Counted from the stretch's first letter, positions 7,043 to 15,990 are shown. The stretch: 32,160 nucleotides of DNA from an uncultured Thermomicrobiales bacterium (GCA_902806355.1 CADCWI010000044.1:1-32160); one strand, 5' to 3'. A program made the numbers and translations. Notes: generated by a model not told the origin, from the sequence alone.

Positions 7043-8517
7043 GACGAACGGTCGCGGTCATCGGCGGGGGAATCACGGGGCTGGCGGCCGCACGGGTTGT
7101 GTCCGCCGCGCGTCCTGACCTGGACGTGACGCTCTTCGAGCGTGACGATCGGCTTGGCGGCAAAATCCTGACCGAATCGGTCGATGGCTACACGATCGAG
7201 GGCGGCCCGGACTCGTTCCTTTCGGTCAAGCCTCGTGGCGTTGGACTGAGTCACGAGCTTGGCCTGGAGGATCGTTTCATCCGGCCGGTCGAGGACAACG
7301 CCGGCTCGTTCGTGTTCAGCCGGGGTCGGCTGGTGCCACTGCCGCAGGGGCTCACCGGACTCGTTCCCTCTCGCCTCGGGCCGATGTTCCGGACGCCGCT
7401 GTTGTCGCTCGCCGCCAAGGCACGGCTGGCGATGGAGCTGGTGCTCCGTCCGAAACCCGGAGATGAGGACGAGACCGTCGCCGCATTCATTGGCCGCCGT
7501 TTCGGCGAAGAGGTGTATGCCCGGATGATCGAGCCGCTGATGGCGGGGATCTATGCCGGGGACGGACGCCAGCTGAGCTTGACCGCGACGTTTCCACAGC
7601 TCCGCGAGACCGAGCGGACACACGGCGGCATCTTCCGTGGCGCCCTCGCGACAAGGCGGGAGGCCGCGCGCCGGCAAGGGGGCGCCGTGCCGAAACGAGG
7701 GTTCCTGAGCTTTCGGCGTGGCATGTCCGAGTTGGTTCACGCCCTTCAAACGTCCCTCCTGAGTGCAGGGGTGGGAATCGAGACCAGGGCTGATGTTCGC
7801 TCGATCGCGCACGGTCTGGACGGAGCCGGGTTCAAGCTCGAGATCATCCACGATGGCCGTGCAAGGATGCTGGCGTTTGACGCGGTGATCGTCGCCACGC
7901 CGGCCTGGAAGGCCGCGGAGCTGGCTCGCCAGGTGGCGCCGACGGCGGCCGATGCGCTTGCCGAAATTCCTCACGTCTCGAATGCCCTGGTCGCCCTTGC
8001 GTTCGACGCATCACTGCTATCGCACCGCTTGCAGGGGTACGGCTACGTCGTGCCGCGAGCAGAGAACCGCGTGGTCATGGCAATGACGTGGGTATCGTCC
8101 AAGTGGACCGGCCGTGCGCCCGACGGGAAAGTGCTGGTCCGGGCGTTCATCGGTCGCGCTGGGCAGGAGCAATACCTTGCCGGCGACGATGCATCGCTGA
8201 TTCGGCTCGCCCGTCAGGAAATCGAGGAAGTCCTCGGAATCTCCGGAGAACCGGAATTGACCCGCGTCTACCGGTGGGAGCGCGGGATGCCTCAGTACAA
8301 CCTCGGGCATCTCCACCGTATCGCTGCGATCACCGCTGATTGCAACGGGATTCCGGGGTTCGAGATCGCCGGCAACATGTTTCGCGGCGTGGGCATTCCC
8401 GACTGCATTGCATCGGGAGAACAGGCTGCGGCCAGGATTCTCGCGACGTTCGGGGACGCGGATGCACGAGAGCGGGCGAGACCAGCAGCCTACGTCGGCG
8501 GCGAGGTCACGTCGTAG
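7039..8517 (+). CDS. hemY: Porphyrinogen oxidase, HemY/CgoX family
   Basis: 492 residues. An FAD-dependent oxidase that takes six electrons from a porphyrinogen ring. The dinucleotide-binding motif VIGGGITGLAAARV sits at residues 8-21, followed by FERDDRLGGKI and the family motif EGGPDSFL. The C-terminal GNMFRGVGIPDCI is the second FAD-contact region of this family. It shares ATGA with the ferrochelatase gene. Given the ferrochelatase type, the likely substrate is coproporphyrinogen III, but protoporphyrinogen IX cannot be excluded from sequence alone. The last partner of the route (ChdC) is not in the window. Its 3' end overlaps the convergent lepB gene by 28 bp. Confidence 0.93.
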   Translation: MRRTVAVIGGGITGLAAARVVSAARPDLDVTLFERDDRLGGKILTESVDGYTIEGGPDSFLSVKPRGVGLSHELGLEDRFIRPVEDNAGSFVFSRGRLVPLPQGLTGLVPSRLGPMFRTPLLSLAAKARLAMELVLRPKPGDEDETVAAFIGRRFGEEVYARMIEPLMAGIYAGDGRQLSLTATFPQLRETERTHGGIFRGALATRREAARRQGGAVPKRGFLSFRRGMSELVHALQTSLLSAGVGIETRADVRSIAHGLDGAGFKLEIIHDGRARMLAFDAVIVATPAWKAAELARQVAPTAADALAEIPHVSNALVALAFDASLLSHRLQGYGYVVPRAENRVVMAMTWVSSKWTGRAPDGKVLVRAFIGRAGQEQYLAGDDASLIRLARQEIEEVLGISGEPELTRVYRWERGMPQYNLGHLHRIAAITADCNGIPGFEIAGNMFRGVGIPDCIASGEQAAARILATFGDADARERARPAAYVGGEVTS

Positions 8518-9224
8518 TCCGGATGCTCGACCGGGCCGATCGTTTCGAGCGGCCAGTTGCTGAAGACTGCCTGACCGATGATGTGATCGTACGTGATCGT
8601 GCCGAAGAAGCGGGAATCCGTGCTGTCCTGGCGATTATCCCCGAGCACGAACACGGCGTCGTCGGGGACGGTCAGTGAGCACCATGGACCGTGAAAACAC
8701 GAGGTGATCGCCCCCTCGATGTATGGCTCGGTCAGCGCCTGGCCGTCGATGAACACCAACCCCTCGCGAAAGGTGACCCGTTCCCCGGGCAGCCCGATCA
8801 CTCGCTTGATGTACGGCTTGCCAGACGTTGTCGGCGGCCGCAGCACGATGATGTCGCCGCGCTCCGGGGCACTGGCCGAAACGACATCACCGCTGTCGCG
8901 ATCTCCCCACGGCAATGCGTCCAGCAATGCGCCGGAGTCAAGGTGCGTATAGGCCAGGCGGTACACGAAGACGCGTTCACCGTCCCGCAGGTCAGGAGCC
9001 ATGCTCGCGCCATCGACCTGATAGGGGATCAGGAAGACGCGCAACGCGACATAGAGCACCATCACCACGAGCACCGTCTCGAATATCGTCCGCGGCAACG
9101 ATCGTGGAGGGGGCGAGGGTGAATCCGGTAGCTCGCCGTCTGGCGCTCCTGTGGCAGCGGCGGGCGCATGAGCGTGGGTACCGCTCGGGTCTGGAGGCGG
9201 GGTCGGCGTGGTTCCAGGAGGCAT
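8490..9224 (-). CDS. lepB: Signal peptidase I
   Basis: 244 residues from the chosen start. It cleaves signal peptides from exported proteins on the outer face of the membrane. After a Pro-rich N-terminal tail (residues 1-45) comes one membrane helix (about 46-67). The nucleophile Ser74 follows in DGASMAPDL, the general-base Lys140 in KPYIKRVIGLPGE, and the GDNRQDSTDSR box near residue 205. These are the S26A family motifs. Two insertions separate Ser and Lys from their usual spacing. The frame is open to 9311, but MPPGTT at 9224 gives the more plausible start. Neither candidate has a strong ribosome-binding site. It converges with hemY and overlaps its end. Confidence 0.92.
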   Translation of the reverse strand: MPPGTTPTPPPDPSGTHAHAPAAATGAPDGELPDSPSPPPRSLPRTIFETVLVVMVLYVALRVFLIPYQVDGASMAPDLRDGERVFVYRLAYTHLDSGALLDALPWGDRDSGDVVSASAPERGDIIVLRPPTTSGKPYIKRVIGLPGERVTFREGLVFIDGQALTEPYIEGAITSCFHGPWCSLTVPDDAVFVLGDNRQDSTDSRFFGTITYDHIIGQAVFSNWPLETIGPVEHPDYDVTSPPT

Positions 9225-9733
9225 CTGGCGCGCTTTCACATTTCGTACGCGGTGCGGGATTCGCCGTCCCCGCCGAAGTTCCAGTATACGGCCGGAATGG
9301 CGGTTTCCCACCTGCGGATCAGTTCCGTATGGACGATCGCACCCTACACGGAAAAACCATCACACCATACATAACGTAGACATATATAGCGACCCCACCG
9401 AGGCACGGAAGCCCAGTGTCGTAGTGGTGCGACGTCGCCAATGAGTGACCTGTTTGCAGCCCGTCCCCGTGCCGAAAAGGCACACGTTGCGAAGCACGTC
9501 CTTCTCGCCTACGCTGTCAGCAGTGAACGAACACTCCTGACATCCAGAGTTGCTGGCGGTTGGCGCATCACGCCAATGGGAGCGTCCCATGGTGTTCAAG
9601 TGGTGTACGCCACCGTTCCGTCGACCCTGACCCGACGGGCGTCATCGATCACATGCTGCATCGGCTGATTGCACGGCGTTGCCGCAAGTCAACAAGTCTC
9701 AGCCAGCATTTTGACAGGACCGGAGGAGTATCC
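9225..9733. other. Intergenic region between lepB and the serine hydrolase
   Basis: The flanking genes are divergent. The stretch around 9360-9395 is unusually AT-rich (CATACATAACGTAGACATAT) and is the best place for promoters, though I cannot assign hexamers. Two small adjacent inverted repeats lie at 9560-9576 (TTGGCG-CATCA-CGCCAA) and 9576-9590 (ATGGGA-GCG-TCCCAT), about 150 bp before the hydrolase start. They might be a regulatory site. Confidence 0.35.
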
Positions 9734-10822
9734 ATGCCAGTGCTCCGCTCATGTGATGCTGGGAGGATGCGGCCTTCCGTCGCCCGGATGTGCCGGATGG
9801 TCCTCCTGATCGGGACCGTGATCGCGCTCGCGTGCCCTCGCGTACAAGTCGCCGCCGCACCTTCCCCATGGGCGCAGCTCGACCGGTCTCAAATGTCTTC
9901 CGCACCGCGGAGCAACCTCCTGGTCGCGGAATTCGCCGGTGGTCGATGCCAGGCCATCCATGAACGCGACGCAGACGAGCGGCTGGCGATCGCATCGACA
10001 TTCAAGCTGTATGTTCTCGGCGAGCTAGGACGGCAGGTCCGGGCGGGAACAGTCGCGTGGACCGATGAGATCGCGCTGTCCCCCACGCTCCGGAGCATGC
10101 CATCTGGTGATTACGCGTTTGCGTCGCCCGGGACACGCGTGTCCGTCCAAAACTTGGCCGAGGCCATGATCTGGAAGAGCGACAACACTGCCACCGATCA
10201 CCTGATCGATCTGCTTGGCCGGGAGAATGTGGAACGCGCCTTCGGTGTGTTCGGGCATGGGGATCCCGCGCTCAATACCCCGCTCTTGCTCACCCGGGAG
10301 CTTTTCGCGATCAAGATGCTGCAATCCGCGGACTGGATGAGCGTCTACACCCAAGCGGACGACGCGGAACAGTTGCGCCTGCTGCAGACGAACATCGATC
10401 CTCTCGAACTGGATCCGTCTGGGGGATGGCGCAACTGGAACGGCCCGACCGCGATCGATGGCATCGAATGGTTCGCGTCCGCCACCGACTTGTGCCGGGT
10501 GACTGCAAGCCTGTGGTCGATGGGCGCACAGCCAGGGCTCGAACCGGTTCGCGAGATCATGACCGGCAATCGTGGCGGCCTACCCAATGACGGTGCGTGG
10601 CGACGTGCGGGGTACAAGGGTGGCTACGAGGCGGGCGTCGTCAACCTGACGTTCGTGCTCGAACGCACGGATGGCCGCATCTTCTTCGTTTCCGCCGGTT
10701 ACAACCATGCGGAGCTCATCCTCGAAGCCGGCGCCTTGCGCGGACAGCTCGACCCCGTCTTCGCCTGTCTTGCGGAAACGTCGGCCTCCCGCAGCTGCGC
10801 CCCTGCCCGCGACGGCGGCTGA
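9734..10822 (+). CDS. Secreted serine hydrolase, class A beta-lactamase-like
   Basis: 362 residues. A hydrophobic stretch at 22-43 ending in VAAA is a Sec signal peptide. The SxxK motif is STFK (Ser88, Lys91), the SDN motif is Ser149-Asp150-Asn151, and the third motif is KGG at 295-297 in place of the usual KTG/KSG. This is the penicillin-binding/beta-lactamase fold. The segment where class A enzymes have the ExxLN glutamate reads NTPLLLTRELF, which I recall from the clavulanate-cluster Orf12-like and actinobacterial serine hydrolases, so true beta-lactamase activity is doubtful. The start was chosen for GGAGGAG 5 nt before the ATG at 9734; the frame is open upstream without similarity. It is a single gene followed by a hairpin. 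Confidence 0.82.
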   Translation: MPVLRSCDAGRMRPSVARMCRMVLLIGTVIALACPRVQVAAAPSPWAQLDRSQMSSAPRSNLLVAEFAGGRCQAIHERDADERLAIASTFKLYVLGELGRQVRAGTVAWTDEIALSPTLRSMPSGDYAFASPGTRVSVQNLAEAMIWKSDNTATDHLIDLLGRENVERAFGVFGHGDPALNTPLLLTRELFAIKMLQSADWMSVYTQADDAEQLRLLQTNIDPLELDPSGGWRNWNGPTAIDGIEWFASATDLCRVTASLWSMGAQPGLEPVREIMTGNRGGLPNDGAWRRAGYKGGYEAGVVNLTFVLERTDGRIFFVSAGYNHAELILEAGALRGQLDPVFACLAETSASRSCAPARDGG

Positions 10823-10849
10823 GCCGGTACCGCCCGCGCTTGATAGCTT

Positions 10850-10888
10850 GAAGCCCGTGCTCCGACCGCGTCGAGGGGCAGGGGCTTC
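10850..10888 (+). terminator. Hairpin after the serine hydrolase gene
   Basis: GAAGCCCGTGCTCC and GGGGCAGGGGCTTC form a 14-bp stem with one mismatch and one G-U pair around an 11-nt loop. It lies 28 nt after the stop. No T-tract follows, so it may be a weak terminator or an mRNA 3'-end stabiliser. Confidence 0.45.
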
Positions 10889-10928
10889 ACGCATGCCCTG
10901 TACTGCGGCGTTTGTCCATCGCTTTCGG

Positions 10929-10957
10929 ATCATCCCGAGCGATGGGACGCATCCGCC
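10929..10957 (+). repeat. Dispersed intergenic repeat, copy 5
   Basis: ATCATCCCGAGCGATGGGAC followed by GCATCCGCC. The copy keeps the CATCC block and the core with one base change. It is followed by a short inverted repeat, CCGCC-AAAA-GGCGG. Confidence 0.55.
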
Positions 10958-11518
10958 AAAAGGCGGTCACGCAGTGATCGAGCGGGAGCGACCCATCGAT
11001 TGCTGCGCAACCGTCTGGGATGGACCGCCTCTGGGTGAAGGCAGGCCAGGATGGCACCCAAGGCTGGACAAAATGCTAAGGAGTGCGGATCCATAATCGC
11101 CGACGGGAGTGATCGGTCTGGCGCCCTTGGGATTCGGACACCAGACATAGACTCCGTCGACCTCAACCCGCTGATGGGCTCATCGCCGCCAGACGCTGCA
11201 TCTATCCGGCAATCGTGTCATCATCGGGACAGCGGCGAGCGGGCACGCGCTGATTGCCTACATGCGGGAGGGTTCGGCCTCTGCCCGGACAGGCAATCAC
11301 GCCAGGGCCGGTGAATCCGATCGGTCCTGTCGCCAACCCACTTGCTGCGTCCCGCTCGCACATGCACATCCATGCTCAGGGCACAGCCGATTGCTTCGCC
11401 GAGGTCGCGATGCGATTCCCACTCCGGTTTTTCGGACACGTTGTGACCGGCGAGAATACCGGCATCGGTATACCAGCAGGGCGATCTGATTGGACCCCGA
11501 TCGAGAAAGGCCTCATCC

Positions 11519-12721
11519 ATGACACGCATCCTCACCACAGGCCGGACCGCATGGGCGGGCATCGCCATTATTCTCATGATCGCGGTCGCACCGGTCGCGG
11601 CACTGGGACAGGCGGCAACGACCTTCGATCCAGCGACATTCGATGTCGGGCTGGAGGAGGTTGCAAATGGCTTCGACGGACCATTGTTCGTCGCCACGCC
11701 TCCAGCGGATGCCGACCGGCTATTCGTCGTCGAAAAGGGTGGCACGATCCAGGTGCTCATCGACGGCGAGGTCGCGGCCGCACCATTCCTGGACATCATC
11801 GACCGGGTCGGTTCCGAGGGCAGCGAGCAGGGGCTGCTGGGCCTGGCGTTTGCGCCGGACTATGCCGAGAGCGGGCTCTTCTACGTCAACTATACGGATC
11901 CAAACGGCCACTCCGTCGTCTCCCGGTTCAGCACCAGCGATGATCCGAATGTCGCTGATGCTGATAGCGAAGTGGTCATCCTCCAGCAGGAACAACCGCG
12001 CCCCAACCACAACGGCGGCGTGCTTGGCTTCGGCCCGGATGGCTACCTTTACATTGGATTCGGCGATGGTGGCGGACAGGGCGATCCCAACGGAAATGGA
12101 CAGAATCTCTCGACCTGGCTTGGCAAGATCCTCCGGATCGATGTCGATCCCGCTTCCTCCGCAGCGGGGATGACGTACGCCGTCCCCAACGACAACCCGT
12201 TCGTCGATACCGCCGATGCGGCGCCCGAGGTCTGGGTCCATGGACTGCGAAACCCGTGGCGATTCAGCTTCGACCGTGAAACCGGCGACCTGTGGGTCGG
12301 CGACGTTGGCCAGAACGAGATCGAAGAAGTGACCCTGCTGCCCGCGGCCGATGGGGGCGGCCAGAATCTCGGCTGGAACATCACCGAGGGCACGAATTGC
12401 TACGCCGAGCCGGACTGCGATCAATCGGGGCTGGCTCCGCCGACGCTCGAATATTCGCATGATGTCGGCGGGTGCTCGGTGACCGGAGGCTATGTCTATC
12501 GTGGCGATGCGATGCCCACCCTGCGGGGTGTCTACGTGTTCGCGGATTACTGCTCCGGGCTGCTCTGGGGTGCCGGGCAGGATGCCGACGGCGCATGGGT
12601 AATGTCCGAGCCGATCGAGACAGGACTGTCGATCGCATCCTTTGGCGAAGACACCGCTGGCGAGATCTACCTGACCGACATCAGCGGCGGCACGGTCTAC
12701 CGGCTGGCGGAACCGGAGTGA
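11519..12721 (+). CDS. Secreted PQQ-dependent sugar dehydrogenase (GSDH family)
   Basis: 400 residues. A signal peptide spans about residues 1-31 and ends in ALGQA. The rest is a six-bladed propeller of the glucose/sorbosone dehydrogenase family, related to soluble aldose dehydrogenase YliI. Diagnostic stretches are EQGLLGLAFAPDY, PNHNGGVLGFGPDGYLYI, GDGGGQGDPNGNGQN, GKILRIDVDP, and GLRNPWRFSFD with the following DVGQNEIEEV. Family members oxidise aldoses outside the cytoplasmic membrane using pyrroloquinoline quinone. No PQQ-synthesis gene is in the window, so cofactor use is inferred. The ATG has GAAAGG 8 nt before it. It appears to be a single-gene unit, convergent with metY. Confidence 0.9.
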   Translation: MTRILTTGRTAWAGIAIILMIAVAPVAALGQAATTFDPATFDVGLEEVANGFDGPLFVATPPADADRLFVVEKGGTIQVLIDGEVAAAPFLDIIDRVGSEGSEQGLLGLAFAPDYAESGLFYVNYTDPNGHSVVSRFSTSDDPNVADADSEVVILQQEQPRPNHNGGVLGFGPDGYLYIGFGDGGGQGDPNGNGQNLSTWLGKILRIDVDPASSAAGMTYAVPNDNPFVDTADAAPEVWVHGLRNPWRFSFDRETGDLWVGDVGQNEIEEVTLLPAADGGGQNLGWNITEGTNCYAEPDCDQSGLAPPTLEYSHDVGGCSVTGGYVYRGDAMPTLRGVYVFADYCSGLLWGAGQDADGAWVMSEPIETGLSIASFGEDTAGEIYLTDISGGTVYRLAEPE

Positions 12722-12930
12722 TGCCGATTCGGGCGAAGGGTCGGTTGATGCTGAGCGGACCTTCGGCGCGTCACGGGTGATTCCTTCCCGGTGCGGTTGC
12801 CACGACTGGCTCCCGAATCGACCACGTATGGCAAGGAAGAGGTTCGTGACGGTCGATTCCCGATCGCACTTACGACTCCTGGAAGGGTGAGCTTCGAACC
12901 GGATTTTGTATAACGTCCCCATCCCAGTCG

Positions 12931-12984
12931 CGACATCGCACAATGCCCCGGTCGAGCGGTCGACCGGGGCATTGTGCGATGTCG
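12931..12984. terminator. 25-bp perfect hairpin between convergent genes
   Basis: CGACATCGCACAATGCCCCG plus GTCGA (12931-12955) pairs without a mismatch with 12960-12984 around a GCGG loop. It stands between the sugar dehydrogenase end and the metY end. There is no T-tract on either strand. It probably ends transcription or shields 3' ends in both directions. Confidence 0.6.
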
Positions 12985-13001
12985 TGATCCCGAGACTCGG
13001 T

Positions 13002-13021
13002 CTGAGCCGGGAACGGCTCAG
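13002..13021. terminator. 8-bp GGAA-loop hairpin
   Basis: CTGAGCCG-GGAA-CGGCTCAG is a perfect stem with a stable tetraloop. Its last two bases are shared with the next hairpin, so only one of the two can form fully at a time. Confidence 0.45.
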
Positions 13022-13052
13022 CCGATGGAGAGTCTTCGACCCTCCATCGGCT
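13020..13052 (-). terminator. Hairpin immediately after metY
   Basis: AGCCGATGGAG and CTCCATCGGCT form an 11-bp perfect stem with an 11-nt loop. It starts 3 nt past the metY stop on the minus strand. No T-tract follows. Confidence 0.55.
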
Positions 13053-13055
13053 GGG

Positions 13056-14351
13056 TTAGACGGCGTCGAGCGCTTGCTCGAGATCGGCGATCAGGTCACC
13101 GACCGTCTCCAGGCCGACCGAGAGCCGGATGAAATCCGCGGACACCCCGGTGGTCGCCTGTTCCGCTTCGGTGAGCTGCGAGTGGGTGGTTGTCGCCGGG
13201 TGGATGATCAGGGACCTGGCGTCACCGATGTTGGCGACGTGGGAGAAGATTTCGACCGATTCCACGATCGTCCGTCCCGCCTCGGCACCGCCCTTGACGC
13301 CGAATCCGAGAAGCGCGCCGTACAGGCCGTGTTGCCAGTACTTCGACGCGACGGCGTATGCCGGGTGAGCCGGCAGGCCCGGGTAGTTGACCCAGGAGAC
13401 CTTCGGGTGCTCGTTCAGGAAGCGTGCGACCTGCAGCGCGTTCTGACTGTGCCGCTCCATCCGCAACGGCAGTGTCTCCACTCCCTGAAGGATGAGAAAG
13501 GAATTGAACGGGCTGATCGCCGGTCCGATGTCGCGCAGGCCCTGTACGCGCAGCTTGATCGCGTAGGCGATATTCCCGAACGTCTCGGCGAAGCTGAGGC
13601 CGTGGTAGCTGGGATCGGGTTCGACGAATGCCTGCTGGAACCGGGGTGAGGCTGACCAGTCGAAACGGCCGGAATCGACGACGATGCCGCCCATCGATGT
13701 TCCGTGACCACCGATGAACTTGGTCAGCGAGTGGATCACGATATCGGCCCCGTGATCGATTGGGCGCACCAGGTATGGCGTTGGAGTCGTGTTGTCCAGC
13801 ATCAGCGGCAGGCCCGCTTCATGGGCAACGTCCGCAACCGCCTGGATGTCGAGCGTCAGGAGGTCGGGATTGCCGATCGTCTCCGAGTAGACAGCCCGCG
13901 TCTTGTCTGTGATCGCCGCCCGCACGGCTTCGGCGTTCGGCTCCACGAACTTGACGTGGATTCCCATCTTGGGCAGCGTGTAGTGGAACAGGTTGTATGT
14001 GCCGCCGTAGAGACTGGTCGTGGAAACGATCTCCTCACCGGCATGGGCGAGGTTCGTGATCGCCAGCGTCTCCGCCGATTGCCCGGAGGCGAATGCGACG
14101 GCGGCGACGCCCCCTTCGAGCTGGGCGATGCGCTGTTCGAGGACATCGGTCGTCGGGTTCATGATCCGGGTATAGATGTTCCCGAATTCCTTGAGCCCGA
14201 ACAGGTTGGCCGCGTGCTCCGTGCTGGCGAACTGGTACGCGGTGGTCTGGTAGATCGGGACCGCGCGTGACCCGGTCGTCGGATCGGGCTGCTGCCCGGC
14301 ATGGAGAGCGAGCGTTTCGAATCCGAGCTGCTTCGTTATTTCGTCTGCCAC
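13056..14351 (-). CDS. metY: O-acetylhomoserine sulfhydrylase (MetY)
   Basis: 431 residues, the usual length for the family. A PLP enzyme that makes homocysteine from O-acetylhomoserine and sulfide in the cytoplasm. The PLP lysine is Lys211 in [16 protein letters not shown]. Asp186 in LMLDNT is the PLP-nitrogen contact. The start [20 protein letters not shown] is typical of the Cys/Met PLP family, and [17 protein letters not shown] agrees too. It lies downstream of metX on the same strand with a 215-nt gap, so both are expected to answer to the SAM-I riboswitch in front of metX, unless the gap has its own promoter. An AAAGGG lies about 12 nt before the ATG. Confidence 0.95.
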   Translation of the reverse strand: MADEITKQLGFETLALHAGQQPDPTTGSRAVPIYQTTAYQFASTEHAANLFGLKEFGNIYTRIMNPTTDVLEQRIAQLEGGVAAVAFASGQSAETLAITNLAHAGEEIVSTTSLYGGTYNLFHYTLPKMGIHVKFVEPNAEAVRAAITDKTRAVYSETIGNPDLLTLDIQAVADVAHEAGLPLMLDNTTPTPYLVRPIDHGADIVIHSLTKFIGGHGTSMGGIVVDSGRFDWSASPRFQQAFVEPDPSYHGLSFAETFGNIAYAIKLRVQGLRDIGPAISPFNSFLILQGVETLPLRMERHSQNALQVARFLNEHPKVSWVNYPGLPAHPAYAVASKYWQHGLYGALLGFGVKGGAEAGRTIVESVEIFSHVANIGDARSLIIHPATTTHSQLTEAEQATTGVSADFIRLSVGLETVGDLIADLEQALDAV

Positions 14352-14389
14352 CTGATGATTCCCTTTCGTGTTCCTGATTCAGAACCCTT

Positions 14390-14483
14390 GAGTCGACACG
14401 AGGATCGACCTTAGCGCATGTGCGCGGCCGGCGCGCTGCCTGGGTAACACGTACACGTTCTGGGTCGACACGGAGGTCGACCC
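14390..14483 (-). repeat. Pair of imperfect hairpin repeats between metX and metY
   Basis: GTCGACACGGAGGTCGACCC with TTA following (14465-14486) and GTCGACACGAGGATCGACC with TTA following (14392-14413) are near-identical units about 73 bp apart. The upstream one forms a perfect 8-bp stem (GGGTCGAC-ACGGAG-GTCGACCC, 14462-14483); the other keeps only about 5 bp. They sit in the metX-metY gap and may be processing, pausing or protein-binding sites. Confidence 0.4.
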
Positions 14484-14566
14484 TTACAGCCCCATGGCCG
14501 CGACGTCGAGCGTCTCGCGCGCCCGGCGGCCTCGTGCCTGGTGTGTAGGTTTCCGCTGCGCCCGGT

Positions 14567-15778
14567 TCACCGGCAGCTCCCCGCCAGGCCGGACGAGGCC
14601 CGTTCCAACCGTGACATCCGTTCCATGAACGGCTGCAAAATGGCGTTGAGCTCGTCCCAATCCTTGAGGAAGGCATCGTGCCCGTTGTGGGACTCGATCT
14701 CGACGAAGGTTACGTCCTTGCCGAGAAAGGCGACATGATCGGCGAGCGCCCGGATATCGCTGGACGGAAACAGCCAGTCGCTGCTGATCCCGACCAGGAG
14801 CATCGGGGCGGCAATCCGGCCCAGCCAGTGCTCGATCCCGCCGTTGCGCGCCACGTCGTAGAGGTCCATCGCCCGGGCGAGGTAGAGATACGAATTGGCA
14901 TCGAAGCGGCGGGTCAGGGCATCACCGTGGTAGTGCAGGTACCCTTCGACATCGAAGGTAGGGCCGAACGCCGGATAGAGAACGGGCCGGCTTGCCGCGT
15001 TGCGGCCGAACCGTTCGCCGAGGCTCTCCCGGCTATGGTAGGTGACCATTGCCGCCATCCGGGCGATCGCCAGCCCCTGCGCCGGGAAGACGCCAGCCTC
15101 CTGATACTCCCCGTTGCGCCAGTCAGGATCGGCCATGATCGCCCGGCGCCCGACCTCGCCGTGGAGGGCGATCCCCTGGGCGCCGAGGGAGCCGCCGGCC
15201 GCGACCGGTATGGATGCGTGGACGAGGTCGGCGTGCCGGGTCGCCCATTCGAGTGCCTGGAAGCCGCCGATCGAGCCGCCAGCGACGATCACCCGCGTCA
15301 CGCCAAGGCGCTCGATCAGGGTGCGCTGGGTGGCGACGATGTCACCGATCGTGATCAGGGGGAAGGTCATCGCCCAGGGCTTGCCAGTCTCCGGATTGAT
15401 GGATGCCGGACCGGTGGAACCCTGGCACCCGCCGAGGACATTGGCGCTGATCACGAAGTGGGCGTCCGTGTCGATCGCGGACGAGGGGCCAATCAGCGGT
15501 TCCCACCAGCCTCCCGGTCCGGCCGCGAGGCTGTCGCCGGTCAGGGCATGAAGGATCAGCACCGCGTTTTCGCCGGCGGCGTTGAGCGTTCCCCAGGTCC
15601 GGTAGGCGAGAGTCACGTCATCTAGGGTGCCGCCGAGCTCGAGGGTGACCGGACCGAGACGCATGGTCTGGAGCGCACCGTCGTCGAGGCGCTGCCCGTC
15701 CGAGCGGACAACGCGCAGGTGCGCACGGTGGGATTCTCCAGCAATGGATGAATGTTGGGTTCCGGGTCTGTCCGCCAT
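14567..15778 (-). CDS. metX: Homoserine O-acetyltransferase (MetX)
   Basis: 403 residues from the chosen start. An alpha/beta hydrolase-fold enzyme that acetylates homoserine, giving the substrate of MetY. The nucleophile is Ser169 in GGSIGGFQALEWA. The other triad members are Asp334 in SSDWLFP and His367 in HNGHDAFL. The family stretch SANVLGGCQGSTGPASINP is present, as is the oxyanion-side HALTGDS. A GTG at 15823 would add 15 residues; neither start has a good ribosome-binding site, and similarity begins only around residue 38. The SAM-I riboswitch and an intrinsic terminator lie upstream, so expression should fall when SAM is plentiful. Whether the acyl group is acetyl or succinyl is not certain from sequence; pairing with MetY favours acetyl. 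Confidence 0.94.
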   Translation of the reverse strand: MADRPGTQHSSIAGESHRAHLRVVRSDGQRLDDGALQTMRLGPVTLELGGTLDDVTLAYRTWGTLNAAGENAVLILHALTGDSLAAGPGGWWEPLIGPSSAIDTDAHFVISANVLGGCQGSTGPASINPETGKPWAMTFPLITIGDIVATQRTLIERLGVTRVIVAGGSIGGFQALEWATRHADLVHASIPVAAGGSLGAQGIALHGEVGRRAIMADPDWRNGEYQEAGVFPAQGLAIARMAAMVTYHSRESLGERFGRNAASRPVLYPAFGPTFDVEGYLHYHGDALTRRFDANSYLYLARAMDLYDVARNGGIEHWLGRIAAPMLLVGISSDWLFPSSDIRALADHVAFLGKDVTFVEIESHNGHDAFLKDWDELNAILQPFMERMSRLERASSGLAGSCR

Positions 15779-15942
15779 CAGTCGTCCGCACTCGTGTCCA
15801 GAAAGGGTCAGGCAGCATGACACTGCTCGTAGACGCTGCCCGTATCTGGAGAGGCCGAGGGTTGGCGGAGAGTTCGTGGAGACGGTGGCGCGGCAGGCTG
15901 TCGTACCTGTGGGCCGGGGATGATGCTTGATGACCGGGCGCG

Positions 15943-15973
15943 AAAAACGCTCCCGACCAACGAGCAGGGAGCG
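15943..15973 (-). terminator. Intrinsic terminator of the SAM-I riboswitch
   Basis: On the minus strand CGCTCCC pairs with GGGAGCG around a 12-nt loop and is followed directly by TTTTT. It stands 17 nt after the riboswitch aptamer and about 165 nt before metX. This is the expression platform that stops transcription when SAM is bound. Confidence 0.8.
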
Positions 15974-15990
15974 ACAGCGATCGCGTATCC

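Larger units (their letters stand above)
10823..11518. other. 696-bp gene-free stretch
   Basis: It holds a hairpin just after the hydrolase gene (10850-10888) and one repeat copy (10929-10957). Short frames on both strands have no domain, no ribosome-binding site and mutually conflicting reading. A stretch near 11120-11165 encodes peptide strings often seen in spurious frames over tRNA remnants, but no cloverleaf could be drawn. The promoter of the sugar dehydrogenase should lie near the right end. Confidence 0.4.

Noticed and set aside
11070..11180. tRNA-like remnant (GVRIPRAP-type peptide string on the minus strand)
   Set aside because: No acceptor, D or anticodon stem could be drawn, and the supposed T-arm does not pair.
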